Origin: Symsagittifera roscoffensis
Lineage: Eukaryota > Xenacoelomorpha > Acoela > Convolutidae
Assembly: GCF_963678635.1 (NCBI RefSeq)
Contig: NW_026970751.1
Coordinates: forward strand, 1-64,000
Direction of reading: 5' to 3'
Length of the DNA stretch: 64,000 nucleotides
Part shown: positions 10,491 to 19,216 of the stretch, in pieces
Numbering within the stretch: the stretch's first letter is position 1
Layout: every line of letters starts with the position of its first letter
Made by a program: the position numbers and the translations under genes
The notes under the pieces: model-generated
Database searches by the model: none
Told to the model about the DNA's origin: nothing
The model's input: the letters and a program-made list of their open reading frames with translations, nothing else

Positions 10491-12160
10491 ATACATAATT
10501 CGTTAGTTAGCTAAATTACTAACCTCATCAGACATCATCCACGACGTTTTTGCCACGGATTTTTCACCAACGATTAGGTAATATGAATTAAAAAATTTAC
10601 TAATAAGTTAGAACAAAAACTAACCATTCCTTAAAAATGTTTTTTTTTCTTCATAGGCACAATCATCAATCATCTACAAAACAGAAAAGCGAAATAAAAA
10701 ACAAATTTTTTTTTCTAGGTTCATAAATTTCTATTAACCAATTTCAAAAAATGAAGCAGTAAAATTCTCCCGTTCAAAACTCTAAATTGATATATAACTT
10801 CTTTTCCCCAATGTAGTAATTATTCTTACAATTGAAAATAAATTGATAACTTCAACCTCCAAATCAAGCAGTAAACTTCATAATTTCAAAGTAGTAAATT
10901 AATAAAAGTTGCCCATAAAAATGAAAAAACAGTACTAACCTTTTAAAAGACCCTTCTTTGTATTTTAATTAATCACTCGCCCACAAATTCTGTCCACAAT
11001 TGCACAGCTCGCTCACGACGAATTGTTTAAAATAATGATTTTAAGTTTTAACTTCCAATGTTAACAAGTCTAACCAGTTTTAACACGTTTCAATATTTCC
11101 TTTATCCAGGTTGGAAATGAATTAAAAACATATAATCCAAACTAACTAACGCAAGCTTACTAAACACCACAAATCACATACTAACAGCATGACTAAGAAA
11201 AGAAAACCCACGGTACCCAAACTGGATTAACACCAGCTTAGAACTGGATAATTTATTCTTTTGAAAACTACTTTTAAATCTGAACACAAAAGAACAAAAC
11301 ACCAAAAAGTCGAAAAACAAACCCCAAACAATCAATTCGATTTTTGAGAAAAAGACAAAACTAAGACAACAAAAGAACAAACCAGTAAAAAAAAGGCATC
11401 AAAGGTTGAACTAAAAAAGGACCCTCAAAAAAATAGAGCATGAAATTATATCCTCACTCCTGGACTAACCCACCAGAGAGGACGTCCTGAGCATACTCTA
11501 TAGCCTGCCTCACCCATTGTGCTACATCCACGTTTTGTGACACCCACAGCTCCATTTTTGACGCGAGTTACTCAAGTGTGAGTAGCTCTTAAAAATAACC
11601 GAACTAAATAATAACGCTTTTGCGATAAAAACTAATACAAGATCATGACTAAAAACAAAATTAACAAAGATTTATATATGTAAATAATACAATGCAGTAT
11701 GTAGATAACATACAGTCCAAAGACGAGCAGCAAGGAAATTGACAACTCAATCACACTCCAACTACGAAATGGCAAGATACACCTGACAAGCTGCCTACAG
11801 TCACTACACTGAACGGATTTAAAGTACGACTTGGCATCGCAATAAAGGGAACCCATTGCATCAGAAGAGTGGCCATCTCGGTTTTCAAGTATAAGTTCAG
11901 ATCCAAGTCGCCAGGCACTGCATCCAAAGACGACCCACACGCCGTTCCCAGAAGAGATTGAGAATAACAATGTTCCTATCTACCAGATCAACACTCATCG
12001 CAACTGATCAGAAACATGATACGATCTCCAGAAACGATTAGGATGACAACTCTTCTTCCAAACCAGAAAAAAAGAATATGCTCGCAATCTCTAAAGAAAT
12101 ACACTATCGTCCATCCTTCACTACAATAGAACATTGAAAAACTAAAACTCTCTAAACCCC
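10491..12160. other. AT-rich spacer, 3' part of the retroelement
   Basis: No gene recognised. The sequence holds short A/T homopolymers and remains G-poor on the + strand to about 11,400, then becomes more balanced. It is most simply the 3' untranslated part of the LTR element plus later insertions. Confidence 0.4.
11457..11526 (-). repeat. possible tRNA-derived SINE head
   Basis: Read on the - strand there is a box A-like stretch TAGCACAATGGGTGAGGC (near 11,507-11,524) followed about 50 bases later by GGGTTAGTCC (near 11,460), similar to a box B. The intervening length fits a tRNA-like Pol III promoter, but the T-arm is imperfect and no cloverleaf closes cleanly, so it is at best a SINE head, not a tRNA gene. 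Confidence 0.25.
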
Positions 12161-12195
12161 GGATAGGTGGAACCAGATCTTAACTAGTATTCATC

Positions 12196-12248
12196 ATTGG
12201 TTAATATTATGATATTTTATCTCTATAAAATATTGAATACTAACCAAT
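12196..12248. repeat. 53-bp near-perfect palindrome with TATA core
   Basis: The arms ATTGGTTAATATTATGATAT and its near reverse complement ending in ACTAACCAAT meet around CTCTATAAAAT. About nine of ten positions pair. It falls where the G-poor retroelement composition ends, so it could be a promoter palindrome in a 3' LTR, but the partner LTR would be outside the window. Confidence 0.6.
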
Positions 12249-12284
12249 CATACTCCATCAAACTAACAACCTACTTATTTGTAA

Positions 12285-12312
12285 GTGTTGAAACAACTCG
12301 TAGTTTCAACAC
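12285..12312. repeat. perfect 10-bp hairpin
   Basis: GTGTTGAAAC, an 8-base loop, then GTTTCAACAC. The outer TGTTGAAA resembles the TG-type end of LTRs. It sits 37 bases after the palindrome at 12,196-12,248. Role unknown. Confidence 0.6.
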
Positions 12313-14589
12313 CAGAACAAAATGAATTAAGCGTAGAATACAGTAGTTCTCATTCTGGAACTAACTCGCGTAAACCGGTGTACACTTGATCTATTGAGAC
12401 TAGGAGATATAAGAGTAAGATTAAGATTGGTATTAGACTAAGAATTTGCACGAATCTATCCGGCCGAAAATAAGATAGCGTGACGAGCAGACGGTGTACC
12501 TAATCTGAAATTACTCTATGAGTATAACCAAAAGGATATAACTCAACTGGTAGAAAAAATAAGTAAATTTCAAGTTAAGCGTAGCAGTCATTTGAGTTGA
12601 TATTTCGGCTATCAAGTGTTTTTCAGAAAAATTCCAAATTCTAAAATTATTTAAATTTTAAATAATATTTCCACAACAATTTTGCAACGCAAAAAAGGCT
12701 GTATTTTTCAATCAAAACAGGCAATTAATGAAAAATAAATCTTACCCATTCATCATCGCTGATTTGAGTTTGATTCATTTCACTGACCGCTGAAACAATG
12801 GTCACTTCTAAAATTTGGAGCTGAACAACATTTTTATTCACAGATTATCCTCAAATGAATCTTCAAAAAAATCTTTTAAATGTTATCTCAATTTTGCATG
12901 GCTATGCATTAATTTGGGCAATAATTTGAGCCACAAAAACAAAACATAGTTCCTAAAAGTTCCATGATGTACAAACTGCTGGTTGTAATTGTGTTGTCGC
13001 AATGGTCAAGTTGATTCAAAATGAAATCCCAAAAAAATTAAAAACTGTTTTAAAGGGAGATTTTTATGCGAGCTGATGCCACTGTTTAAAGTTCTTCGGA
13101 TCTACTTAACAATTGCCCCCCCCCCCTTTCAATGAAGGGGCAATAAGTAGGTCAAGTTAGTAGAATTTTTGACCAATCCGATTTCAGCAAAATTCGAACT
13201 TTACATAAAACGCTCTAGTACTAATTTACTGCTTTTATTTATAGGGTGGCAATTCTCTAGTAGATACCAAAAGAAGGGCTATTGTTAAGTGAATCATCCA
13301 GTTCTTTTGCATTACTGTCACTTGAGAAAGCACTCTTAATGGCTCTCCCTCAAGTGATGGTTTAGAAAATATATAAATAATTTAATAATCAAGAAAAGTT
13401 ATTATTTTAATTAAAATTTCATTTAGTTTTCAAGAATTGAATCTTGACAGTTATATATTTTTACTTAATATAGTCTTCTACGCCGTCAAGATTCCATTTA
13501 ATAACACTCTTTGCCCTAGCCAAAATTGCATTTTTTAGGACGCATTTTAGTTGAGGCAAAGAGTGAAAGAGTGTTGTAAAAAGAGAAAATGATGCTATAA
13601 AGACAGCAAAAAACTCCTTTCATAATTTTTTGTTCCTGAAAACAAAATTAATTTTTGGTGTATTCCAATTGTTTATCATTTTTCCAGCACATCAGTCTTT
13701 AGTCTGTGTAACTTTACAAATGGCTGAAAGCGAACTACGAAAAAATAGAATTTTATGGCGGAGTTTTTTTTCTGACTTTGACTTCACGTGTTTTTCTTAC
13801 CTACCATTCAAATATTCAACGCTTTAGAATCAAAATCTAAACAACGCAATTTTGCAACAATCACGAATTCGTCGGAGGATCAATGGCCAAATGAAGGCAT
13901 TTTGTTAATTACGCCCCCTCACCCTTCCCCCTCTTTTGTAAAAAATAGGGCGGGATATTGTCCTGACTAGGTACTTTTTCGAATATACTTAACCGTTGAA
14001 TTGGCTCTTCACTTTGAGTAAATATTTAAACTAAGAAGCAATGAACTAAGGATCAGTGCGAAAAAGCTAGCAAGATCCGATGCAGCAAACATTTCTCACT
14101 GAAAGCAGAATAACAGGACGGTATGCAAGATTAAACTTAAGGTCATTACGAGGGCAAACTGTGCAATCTGTGCATTGTAAGCGGATTCCAAAACAGGCCA
14201 AAATCAGATTTGTCACGGAATCCGCAACAACGCTATTTTTCTTTGATCTTCTTAGCTGTTTTGGATTCCACACAAATACTTAAATCATTTTACCGCTCAA
14301 AATCGCTCCAAAAATAGGCGAAATTGCTAAATCCGCAACTGTATTTGCGGAACCCAGAATAATTTGTGGAATCCACAAACAAATCATAAGAAATTTGTAT
14401 CGTTAAATTGAGCTGTTGCGTTATGCGCAACTGCAAGCAAAATCCGCAAATTCTAAGTTGAACCCACATTTTGTTTGTTGCTGAATCCATTTACGCATAT
14501 GTTTACATGTAGCAACGTTTTAATTTATATCTTTTGATCACTAGGTGGTCACCAGCAAGTTCAACCTCAATTACTACGTTGATCAGCTA
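12313..14589. other. non-coding DNA with an interspersed repeat
   Basis: No protein gene recognised. The only noticeable structure is the repeat at 13,088-13,290 (listed separately) and short mirrored oligomers near 14,280-14,480 (repeated 'CCGCAA' words). Frames of 60-70 codons here look like chance. Confidence 0.4.
13088..13290. repeat. interspersed repeat shared with 50,940-51,070
   Basis: The block containing TACTGCTTTTATTTATAGGG, then GGCAATTCTCTAGTAGATAC at 13,228-13,268, recurs in diverged form at 50,971-51,011. The word GGATCTACTTAACAATTGCC at 13,098 is an inverted counterpart of GGAGATTGTTTAGTAGATCC at 51,039-51,058. Both loci also have a homopolymeric C or G run. This looks like a short element with inverted GGATCTACT-type ends. 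Confidence 0.55.
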
Positions 14590-14617
14590 TCAGTTGAAAC
14601 ACGTGTTAACCTCATTT

Positions 14618-14845
14618 CATGTCAAACCAGCTTCAATCTCAATTCCTATATCCAAACTTCGATCTCAGATCTTGTCAAATATACCAAACTTCGATCTCAA
14701 TTCCTGTCAAACATACCACTTCGATCTCAATTCCTGTCACCCCAAATTTGATCTCAATTCCTGTCATCCATCTCAATTCGATCTCACTTCCTGTTAGCCC
14801 GAATTTGATCTCAATTTATGTCAACAATCTCAATTCCTGCAAATT
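14618..14845 (+). repeat. minisatellite, about 20-32 bp unit
   Basis: The core TTCGATCTCAATTCCTGTCA is repeated about eight times with variable spacers (for example near 14,692, 14,722, 14,750 and 14,776), decaying at both ends. Open frames across it consist of the same repeated peptide and are not genes. Confidence 0.85.
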
Positions 14846-15432
14846 GAACAATATGAATGTGACATCACTGCATGATGTCATGCATTCACATTCTATAATA
14901 GATTACATAATTAACCTTGCTTATGAAATGATCTCATACTTTTATATTTATTTAATTATGTAAACACTGATGGTAATTAAAACCAATGCGAGGAACATTA
15001 TATCCGAAAAGCTTGCAATTATTACAAAAAACCACGATATAGCTGTCCACAGCCATCCGAAGGCAAATTATATCACATGGTGACGTTTGCTGAACGTTTT
15101 TTTCTGGATTCACCAGAAGTCATCGGTAATTGAAGACGGGAAAAATCCAGCAGATGGTGACACCTTCATTTTGCTGAAGCAGAACAGGGCAATACAATCC
15201 GATTATCCCAGCAAAGCTCAATTGTGGGAAGCAGAGCAAAATTCATCAAACAACTGAAACAGTCAGAGTGACAAAAAGACAGTCATGACTTGTGGACACC
15301 TCTGGGATGAAAGTTTTTTCAATCTAAAGAAGCAGCTGTAGATTGTGACCTACAACATCTCTACTTCTTGTCCCAGTCAGCAGGCAGGACAGCTGAGCTA
15401 CTGACAAGGCAGACAAAGAAAGCAGATTTTCA
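14846..15432. other. non-coding left flank of the Polinton
   Basis: No gene seen. Weak coding-like fragments occur but none forms a family motif. The sequence immediately preceding the element ends in CAGGTTCT, of which GGTTCT is the target duplicate. Confidence 0.4.
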
Positions 15433-15438
15433 GGTTCT
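15433..15438. repeat. 6-bp target-site duplication, left (GGTTCT)
   Basis: GGTTCT directly precedes the element start AGTAGTATTG and recurs directly after the element end CAATACTACT at 33,751-33,756. Six bases is the known duplication length of Polintons. Confidence 0.9.
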
Positions 15439-15655
15439 AGTAGTATTGTATCGTGTCCCGGATCCTAAGGGGGGGGTCCTTCCTAAGGGGGGGGGTCCTC
15501 ACGTAAAGCAAAATCCTAGGAAAGGGGTCCTTAATTTTTTGGAGGACCCTCATCCTAGGATTTTGTAAACGAAAGAGATTTTCCACCCAAAAAGCAGAAG
15601 ACCCCCTACTTAGGATCTTGCTAAGTTTAGCTTAACAACAAGGGACACGATACAA
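15439..15655 (+). repeat. Polinton left terminal inverted repeat
   Basis: Pairs with 33,535-33,750 reversed. The repeat is itself an imperfect palindrome: TTGTATCGTGTCCC at 15,446-15,459 is mirrored by GGGACACGATACAA ending at 15,655. Runs of 8 G (15,469-15,476) and 9 G (15,487-15,495) and several TCCTAAGG/CCTAGGA words lie inside, so the end can fold into hairpins and possibly quadruplex structures. Confidence 0.95.
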
Positions 15656-15956
15656 AAATCTTTCTAATTCCAAATTTTGGGGTCCTAATTATTGGTCCTG
15701 ATTAATTATATGAATCATATTAATTGTTATGCTTGTTTAGGGTAAATGAACTTTCGACCTAGTTGAAATTTGTTAGTGAACGGGGAATTGACTTTTATGG
15801 TATATAATAAAAATTCGCCGGCCATTTTGGCAGCGTAGCTTAACTGTTGGCAGCAGTAAACTAATTCCTTAACTTGACCTAAATTTTATGGTGAAAAGGC
15901 AGTAAATTGAAATTACTCTCAAAAGGCGGCGGCCGTTTCTGGGCAAAATATACCAA
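15656..15956 (+). promoter_or_regulatory. candidate promoter region for the late/structural cluster
   Basis: A 301-bp gene-free stretch between the left repeat and the first gene. TATATAA at 15,801-15,807 is a good TATA match placed about 150 bases before the first ATG. Nothing else was recognised; promoter status is inferred from position. Confidence 0.35.
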
Positions 15957-16526
15957 ATGATAAAATTGTCAAATTTTGAAATAAGAAAAATGAAATTAGA
16001 GGGAACTTGGTGTACTGAAGATATTGATAATGAACATTTACAATTAAGAGTGTTTTCAACCGCAGAAAAAAACTCATTTTTCAAATTATGTAATGAACGC
16101 TACGTCGTCTTCCTCGAAAGGGCAAAGGAAATTTCAAAGAAAGAATACGAGTTGATTTTCAAAGAACAATTTTATTTGAGTGAGCTTCAACAAATCTCTT
16201 GGTGCATTTCTACAAAACAAAAGTATGGCACTGTGAGCGATTTGAATATTGCTGATTATGAAAACGTTTTCGACTATTCGTTTGACTTTAACTCATTATG
16301 GGTTGATAAAGACTTGGAGAGAAAAATCCGTCTATGTTTCAACAAGCTATCAAAATACAAAAAACTTCCGGTGGTTTATTTAATTATTTACCACCGTTAT
16401 CTTAATGAGTCTAAATGGTATTTGCAAGGTCACTTTTATTTCCACTGGCTTGAAATTCAGCAGGTTGGAGAGGTGTTGGAAAAAATAAATAATGAAATTG
16501 CAAAAAAGCAGAGTAACTCCTATTGA
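15957..16526 (+). CDS. Polinton protein of unknown function 1 (189 aa)
   Basis: First gene of the + strand cluster, no recognised family. It is rich in charged and aromatic residues (repeated Lys/Glu and Tyr/Phe/Trp), without signal peptide, membrane segment or obvious metal motif. The start could be the ATG at 15,957 or the one at 15,990. The end overlaps the next gene by 35 bases in a different frame, an arrangement repeated through the cluster. Its preservation between genuine Polinton genes argues that it is real. Confidence 0.7.
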   Translation: MIKLSNFEIRKMKLEGTWCTEDIDNEHLQLRVFSTAEKNSFFKLCNERYVVFLERAKEISKKEYELIFKEQFYLSELQQISWCISTKQKYGTVSDLNIADYENVFDYSFDFNSLWVDKDLERKIRLCFNKLSKYKKLPVVYLIIYHRYLNESKWYLQGHFYFHWLEIQQVGEVLEKINNEIAKKQSNSY

Positions 16527-16926
16527 TTTGAAAATAATTCACGAAATTTATACGTCTTTGAAACAAACTTATCCTGATAATTCTAACCGACGCAACTATT
16601 TTCTAGCTGCATGTTCTCTGTTTTTTGTTAGTTCTGATAACCTTAACTACGACATTTTAATTAAGTTGAGACCTTATGGTGGCTTGATTGGTATTGATAA
16701 CTCTTCCTTGGACAAATATTTGAAAAATTCCAAAATTTTACGATTGCACGCTATTTTGCACGATGCGGCCGGATTTATACACGAATTTTATCAACAGGGT
16801 CCCACGTACTGTTACATGTTGCCCTGGAACTGTAACAACAGCTTATTGGGACATTTGAGTGGAATAGCGTTCTGCCTTTTCATTAAGTTGAAAAAACCAG
16901 AAGTTTATCATTTACTAGAATGCTAG
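16492..16926 (+). CDS. Polinton protein of unknown function 2 (144 aa)
   Basis: Overlaps the previous gene by 35 bases and the next by 7. The central part RLHAILHDAAGF followed by QGPTYCYMLPWNC contains His-Asp and Cys residues that look conserved in character, reminiscent of a small enzymatic or metal site, but I cannot tie it to a family. The C-terminal third is hydrophobic. Probably a real gene because of the tight packing; function not assigned. Confidence 0.65.
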   Translation: MKLQKSRVTPIDLKIIHEIYTSLKQTYPDNSNRRNYFLAACSLFFVSSDNLNYDILIKLRPYGGLIGIDNSSLDKYLKNSKILRLHAILHDAAGFIHEFYQQGPTYCYMLPWNCNNSLLGHLSGIAFCLFIKLKKPEVYHLLEC

Positions 16927-17489
16927 GCGAGAGATCAGTTGTGCTTGACGTGGAAGGCTTTCGTTACAAGAAAAACGCCTTTGTGGTTAAAGAATTAGCA
17001 ATAACAACTTCAGACTACAGCGATCGACTCATTTTCCTACCTCCAGTGAATTTCAATATACTACCAAAGCTTGAACAAAAAGCTTACAACTGGTTAACTA
17101 ATTATTTACACGGTCTCCATTGGGAAAACGGTGATTATCTTTATATAAACTTGAATCAAATACTTCAGAGTTTTGTGCTGAGAAATCCTGGTGCCGTTTT
17201 TTACGCTAAAGGAAAAGAAAAGACAGAATTTTTGGCCAAGTACTTGGACCGAAAGATTGAAAACCTAGATGATTTGGGCTGTCCTCGGGTTGAAAACTTA
17301 TATTTTAAAAATTATCCAAGTTGCAATAAACATATTCCACATTACAACTCCAGGAATCATTGTGCCTTGAAGAAAACCAAGGTTTTTTATGATTGGTTGA
17401 AAAATGAACAACAGCGAGAGATCAGCGAAAGTGGAGACATACCTATCACAAAATTCAATGCTTTGTGCGTGGATGACTCCAGAGGGTGA
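16920..17489 (+). CDS. possible DnaQ/Maelstrom-type fold protein (189 aa)
   Basis: The N-terminus VVLDVEGFRYKKNAF places an Asp and Glu on a first beta strand as in DEDD-type exonuclease folds. Near residue 65 there is GLHWENGDY, then DLGCP and a C-terminal cluster with Cys and His (CNKHIPHYNSRNHCALKK). Proteins of this look occur in invertebrate mobile elements; the arrangement of Glu, Cys and His recalls the Maelstrom domain, a DnaQ-like fold where metal-binding residues replace catalytic ones. This is a fold-level guess. It overlaps the next frame by 86 bases. Confidence 0.6.
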   Translation: MLGERSVVLDVEGFRYKKNAFVVKELAITTSDYSDRLIFLPPVNFNILPKLEQKAYNWLTNYLHGLHWENGDYLYINLNQILQSFVLRNPGAVFYAKGKEKTEFLAKYLDRKIENLDDLGCPRVENLYFKNYPSCNKHIPHYNSRNHCALKKTKVFYDWLKNEQQREISESGDIPITKFNALCVDDSRG

Positions 17490-17745
17490 TATTAAAATTT
17501 CATTAACGAGAATAGAGCGTATTGATTGCAGTGGCCAAATTGTTCAGAGGAAGGAGCAAATAATAATTTCCGAAGAAGAGTTGTCTACGTTGAAGAGGTT
17601 TTTTCCAGTTATTGATCAATTTGTATACTTCCAGAGATTCAAGTTTATCAGAAATGTTAGCCAGCAAGCGAGGAGTATGTCTTCCCGAACTAGTCTTAGT
17701 ACCCAAACGTCAGCCAGGAGTTCAGATGGATCTAAACAGCAGTGA
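17404..17745 (+). CDS. small PC4-like protein (113 aa)
   Basis: Residues 20-75 read GDIKISLTRIERIDCSGQIV, then a Lys/Gln turn, IIISEEELSTLKRFF and PVIDQFV. This order (two strands, a turn, a GI-type strand, an amphipathic helix ending in Ile-Asp) resembles the single-stranded-DNA-binding PC4/Sub1 fold. The C-terminus is a Ser/Thr/Gln-rich tail. The ATG lies inside the preceding gene; a later ATG at 17,458 is also possible. A second PC4-like gene lies on the - strand at 24,998-25,357. Homology is suggested, not shown. Confidence 0.5.
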   Translation: MNNSERSAKVETYLSQNSMLCAWMTPEGDIKISLTRIERIDCSGQIVQRKEQIIISEEELSTLKRFFPVIDQFVYFQRFKFIRNVSQQARSMSSRTSLSTQTSARSSDGSKQQ

Positions 17746-17908
17746 ATTGCCAGATGAGATTAAGACGATTGTGAAAGAGGATACTGTGAAGAAAATAATG
17801 TACTACAAAAAAACCGCAAATATCCCAGCAAACTTTGTTTTAGAAATGCATGACATAAATGATAGAGATTTCACACGTTATGAAATTTTTTACTGTTCTC
17901 AAAAGTAA
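17726..17908 (+). CDS. short acidic ORF (60 aa)
   Basis: ATG at 17,726 lies in the last 20 bases of the preceding gene. The product MDLNSSELPDEIKTI... is a single small domain with Lys/Asp-rich helices and an aromatic end (FTRYEIFYCSQK). An upstream extension to 17,612 exists in the same frame but overlaps the neighbour fully, so the later start is preferred. Unknown. Confidence 0.5.
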   Translation: MDLNSSELPDEIKTIVKEDTVKKIMYYKKTANIPANFVLEMHDINDRDFTRYEIFYCSQK

Positions 17909-17980
17909 TTTAATTTTTTACAAGCTTCATTCGCAGAGAGAAAAAGTCTAACGCAGTCTGTAGAATAAATAGTTTCTCAA

Positions 17981-18265
17981 ATGTCAGAAGCAACAACAGC
18001 AGTAGATGAACCTGACGCAACATTAGTAACAGAGTTTGTTTATAACGAGACAAACAGTGAAAAAAAATCATGGAAGTTTTGTAACAATGTAACTTTGCCA
18101 AGGTCTGAAGTAGTTTTTGTTGCGCAAATGGTAGTAATTCTAATTTTACTAACTTTCTGCATTCTCAAACTTTCTTTCACTAAATTAAGTTGCGAAGAAA
18201 CGTCAGTTTGGTTCTCGATTTTATCAGGCTTGGTTGGTTACGTACTACCAAACCCAAGAATATGA
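17981..18265 (+). CDS. small membrane protein conserved in Polintons (94 aa)
   Basis: An acidic N-terminus of about 40 residues is followed by one strong membrane span (VVFVAQMVVILILLTFCILK) and a second weaker hydrophobic segment with the ending SILSGLVGYVLPNP. Short membrane proteins with this C-terminal wording precede the ATPase in many Polintons as far as I recall. Its stop codon overlaps the ATPase start in ATGA. Possibly a virion membrane-interacting protein; role not known. Confidence 0.75.
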   Translation: MSEATTAVDEPDATLVTEFVYNETNSEKKSWKFCNNVTLPRSEVVFVAQMVVILILLTFCILKLSFTKLSCEETSVWFSILSGLVGYVLPNPRI

Positions 18266-18963
18266 ATAAAGTGATTGATACTTCGACAAGAATTTTTATG
18301 GCGATAGTGGGACCTTCAGGATCCGGGAAAACTGAGTTAATTTTGAAACTTCTGATGGGAAATACTTTTTACCCTAAATTTGGAACCGTTCTATATCTTT
18401 ACAAAGAGATGCAACCTGCATTCTCAGAAAAAGTGTCTTCTCGCGAAGTGAATATGGAGTTCATGAAATTCGACGGATTCGAATCTGTGAGAAAATTAGA
18501 AAATGTTCTTCTAGTTTTCGATGATTCATGCGAAGACATCTATAATGACAAGGAATTTGTTAGGTTAGCGACAGCGGGTAGACATAGAGGGATAGATGTA
18601 ATATATGTTAAGCATAACTTGTTTCAACAAAGTCGATGGTCGCGTACGATTGATTTGAACACTTCACACATCATTCTGTTCAAATCGCCTCGCGACGTTC
18701 AGCAACTAGATCTATTAGGAAGACAATTGAATGTATCAAAATTTTTGAGAAACTGTTACGAATTAGCTACCAGAGACTCTTTTGGACATCTTCTAATCGA
18801 CTTGGACCCCCGTACATCAGATTGTTTGAGATATTGTTCAAATATCACACCACCTGGGCCAACAGTTTTTTATTTACCCTTATCTGAAGCAGAAACTACT
18901 CCAATCACAAATGAAAAAGAAAAACTTATCTATTCTGCGGCATATGGTACAACTGAAACCTGA
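18262..18963 (+). CDS. FtsK/HerA-type genome packaging ATPase
   Basis: Walker A GPSGSGKT lies near residue 17 and Walker B VLLVFDDSC near residue 83, followed by ATAGRHRGIDVIYVKHNLF and QSRWSRTIDLNTSHIILFKS, the arginine/sensor region typical of A32-like packaging ATPases of Polintons and related viruses. The chosen start is ATG 18,262, overlapping the membrane gene by 4 bases; an upstream extension to 18,190 lies wholly in that gene. About 233 aa, normal for the family. It pumps the element's DNA into the capsid made by the capsid genes downstream. Confidence 0.93.
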   Translation: MNKVIDTSTRIFMAIVGPSGSGKTELILKLLMGNTFYPKFGTVLYLYKEMQPAFSEKVSSREVNMEFMKFDGFESVRKLENVLLVFDDSCEDIYNDKEFVRLATAGRHRGIDVIYVKHNLFQQSRWSRTIDLNTSHIILFKSPRDVQQLDLLGRQLNVSKFLRNCYELATRDSFGHLLIDLDPRTSDCLRYCSNITPPGPTVFYLPLSEAETTPITNEKEKLIYSAAYGTTET

Positions 18964-19216
18964 CCAGCTAAGAAGATTAATTAGAAAAACTTCAAATCGT
19001 GAGATCATAACACTTGTTTGTGAATGTTTGCTCAATGTAGTCAATGGAAACGTACCCGTTAAAATCGCAAACATCGAACGATTCGAGACAGCATACAAAT
19101 ACTTATTAACTCCAAAAACCAGTGTTGTCAAAAAACGTGCGATTATTTTGAGTAAAGAAGGCTTCCATTTAGTTCGACAAATACTTTATTTTTGTTACAA
19201 GTACCTCACAACTTAA
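18911..19216 (+). CDS. short conserved Polinton protein (101 aa)
   Basis: A basic, helical protein: LKPDQLRRLIRKTSNREIIT, CECLLNVVNGNVPV and a C-terminus after KKRAIILSKEGFHLV. The phrase around NVVNGNVP followed by basic helices is a pattern I associate with a small protein next to the ATPase in Polintons and adinto-like viruses; no function is established to my knowledge. It overlaps the ATPase end by 53 bases and shares TAATG with the next gene. Confidence 0.65.
   Translation: MKKKNLSILRHMVQLKPDQLRRLIRKTSNREIITLVCECLLNVVNGNVPVKIANIERFETAYKYLLTPKTSVVKKRAIILSKEGFHLVRQILYFCYKYLTT

Noticed and set aside
14618-14845. Regularly repeated motif considered as a CRISPR array
   Set aside because: Spacers are short, partly repeated themselves and the setting is an animal genome; it is a minisatellite.
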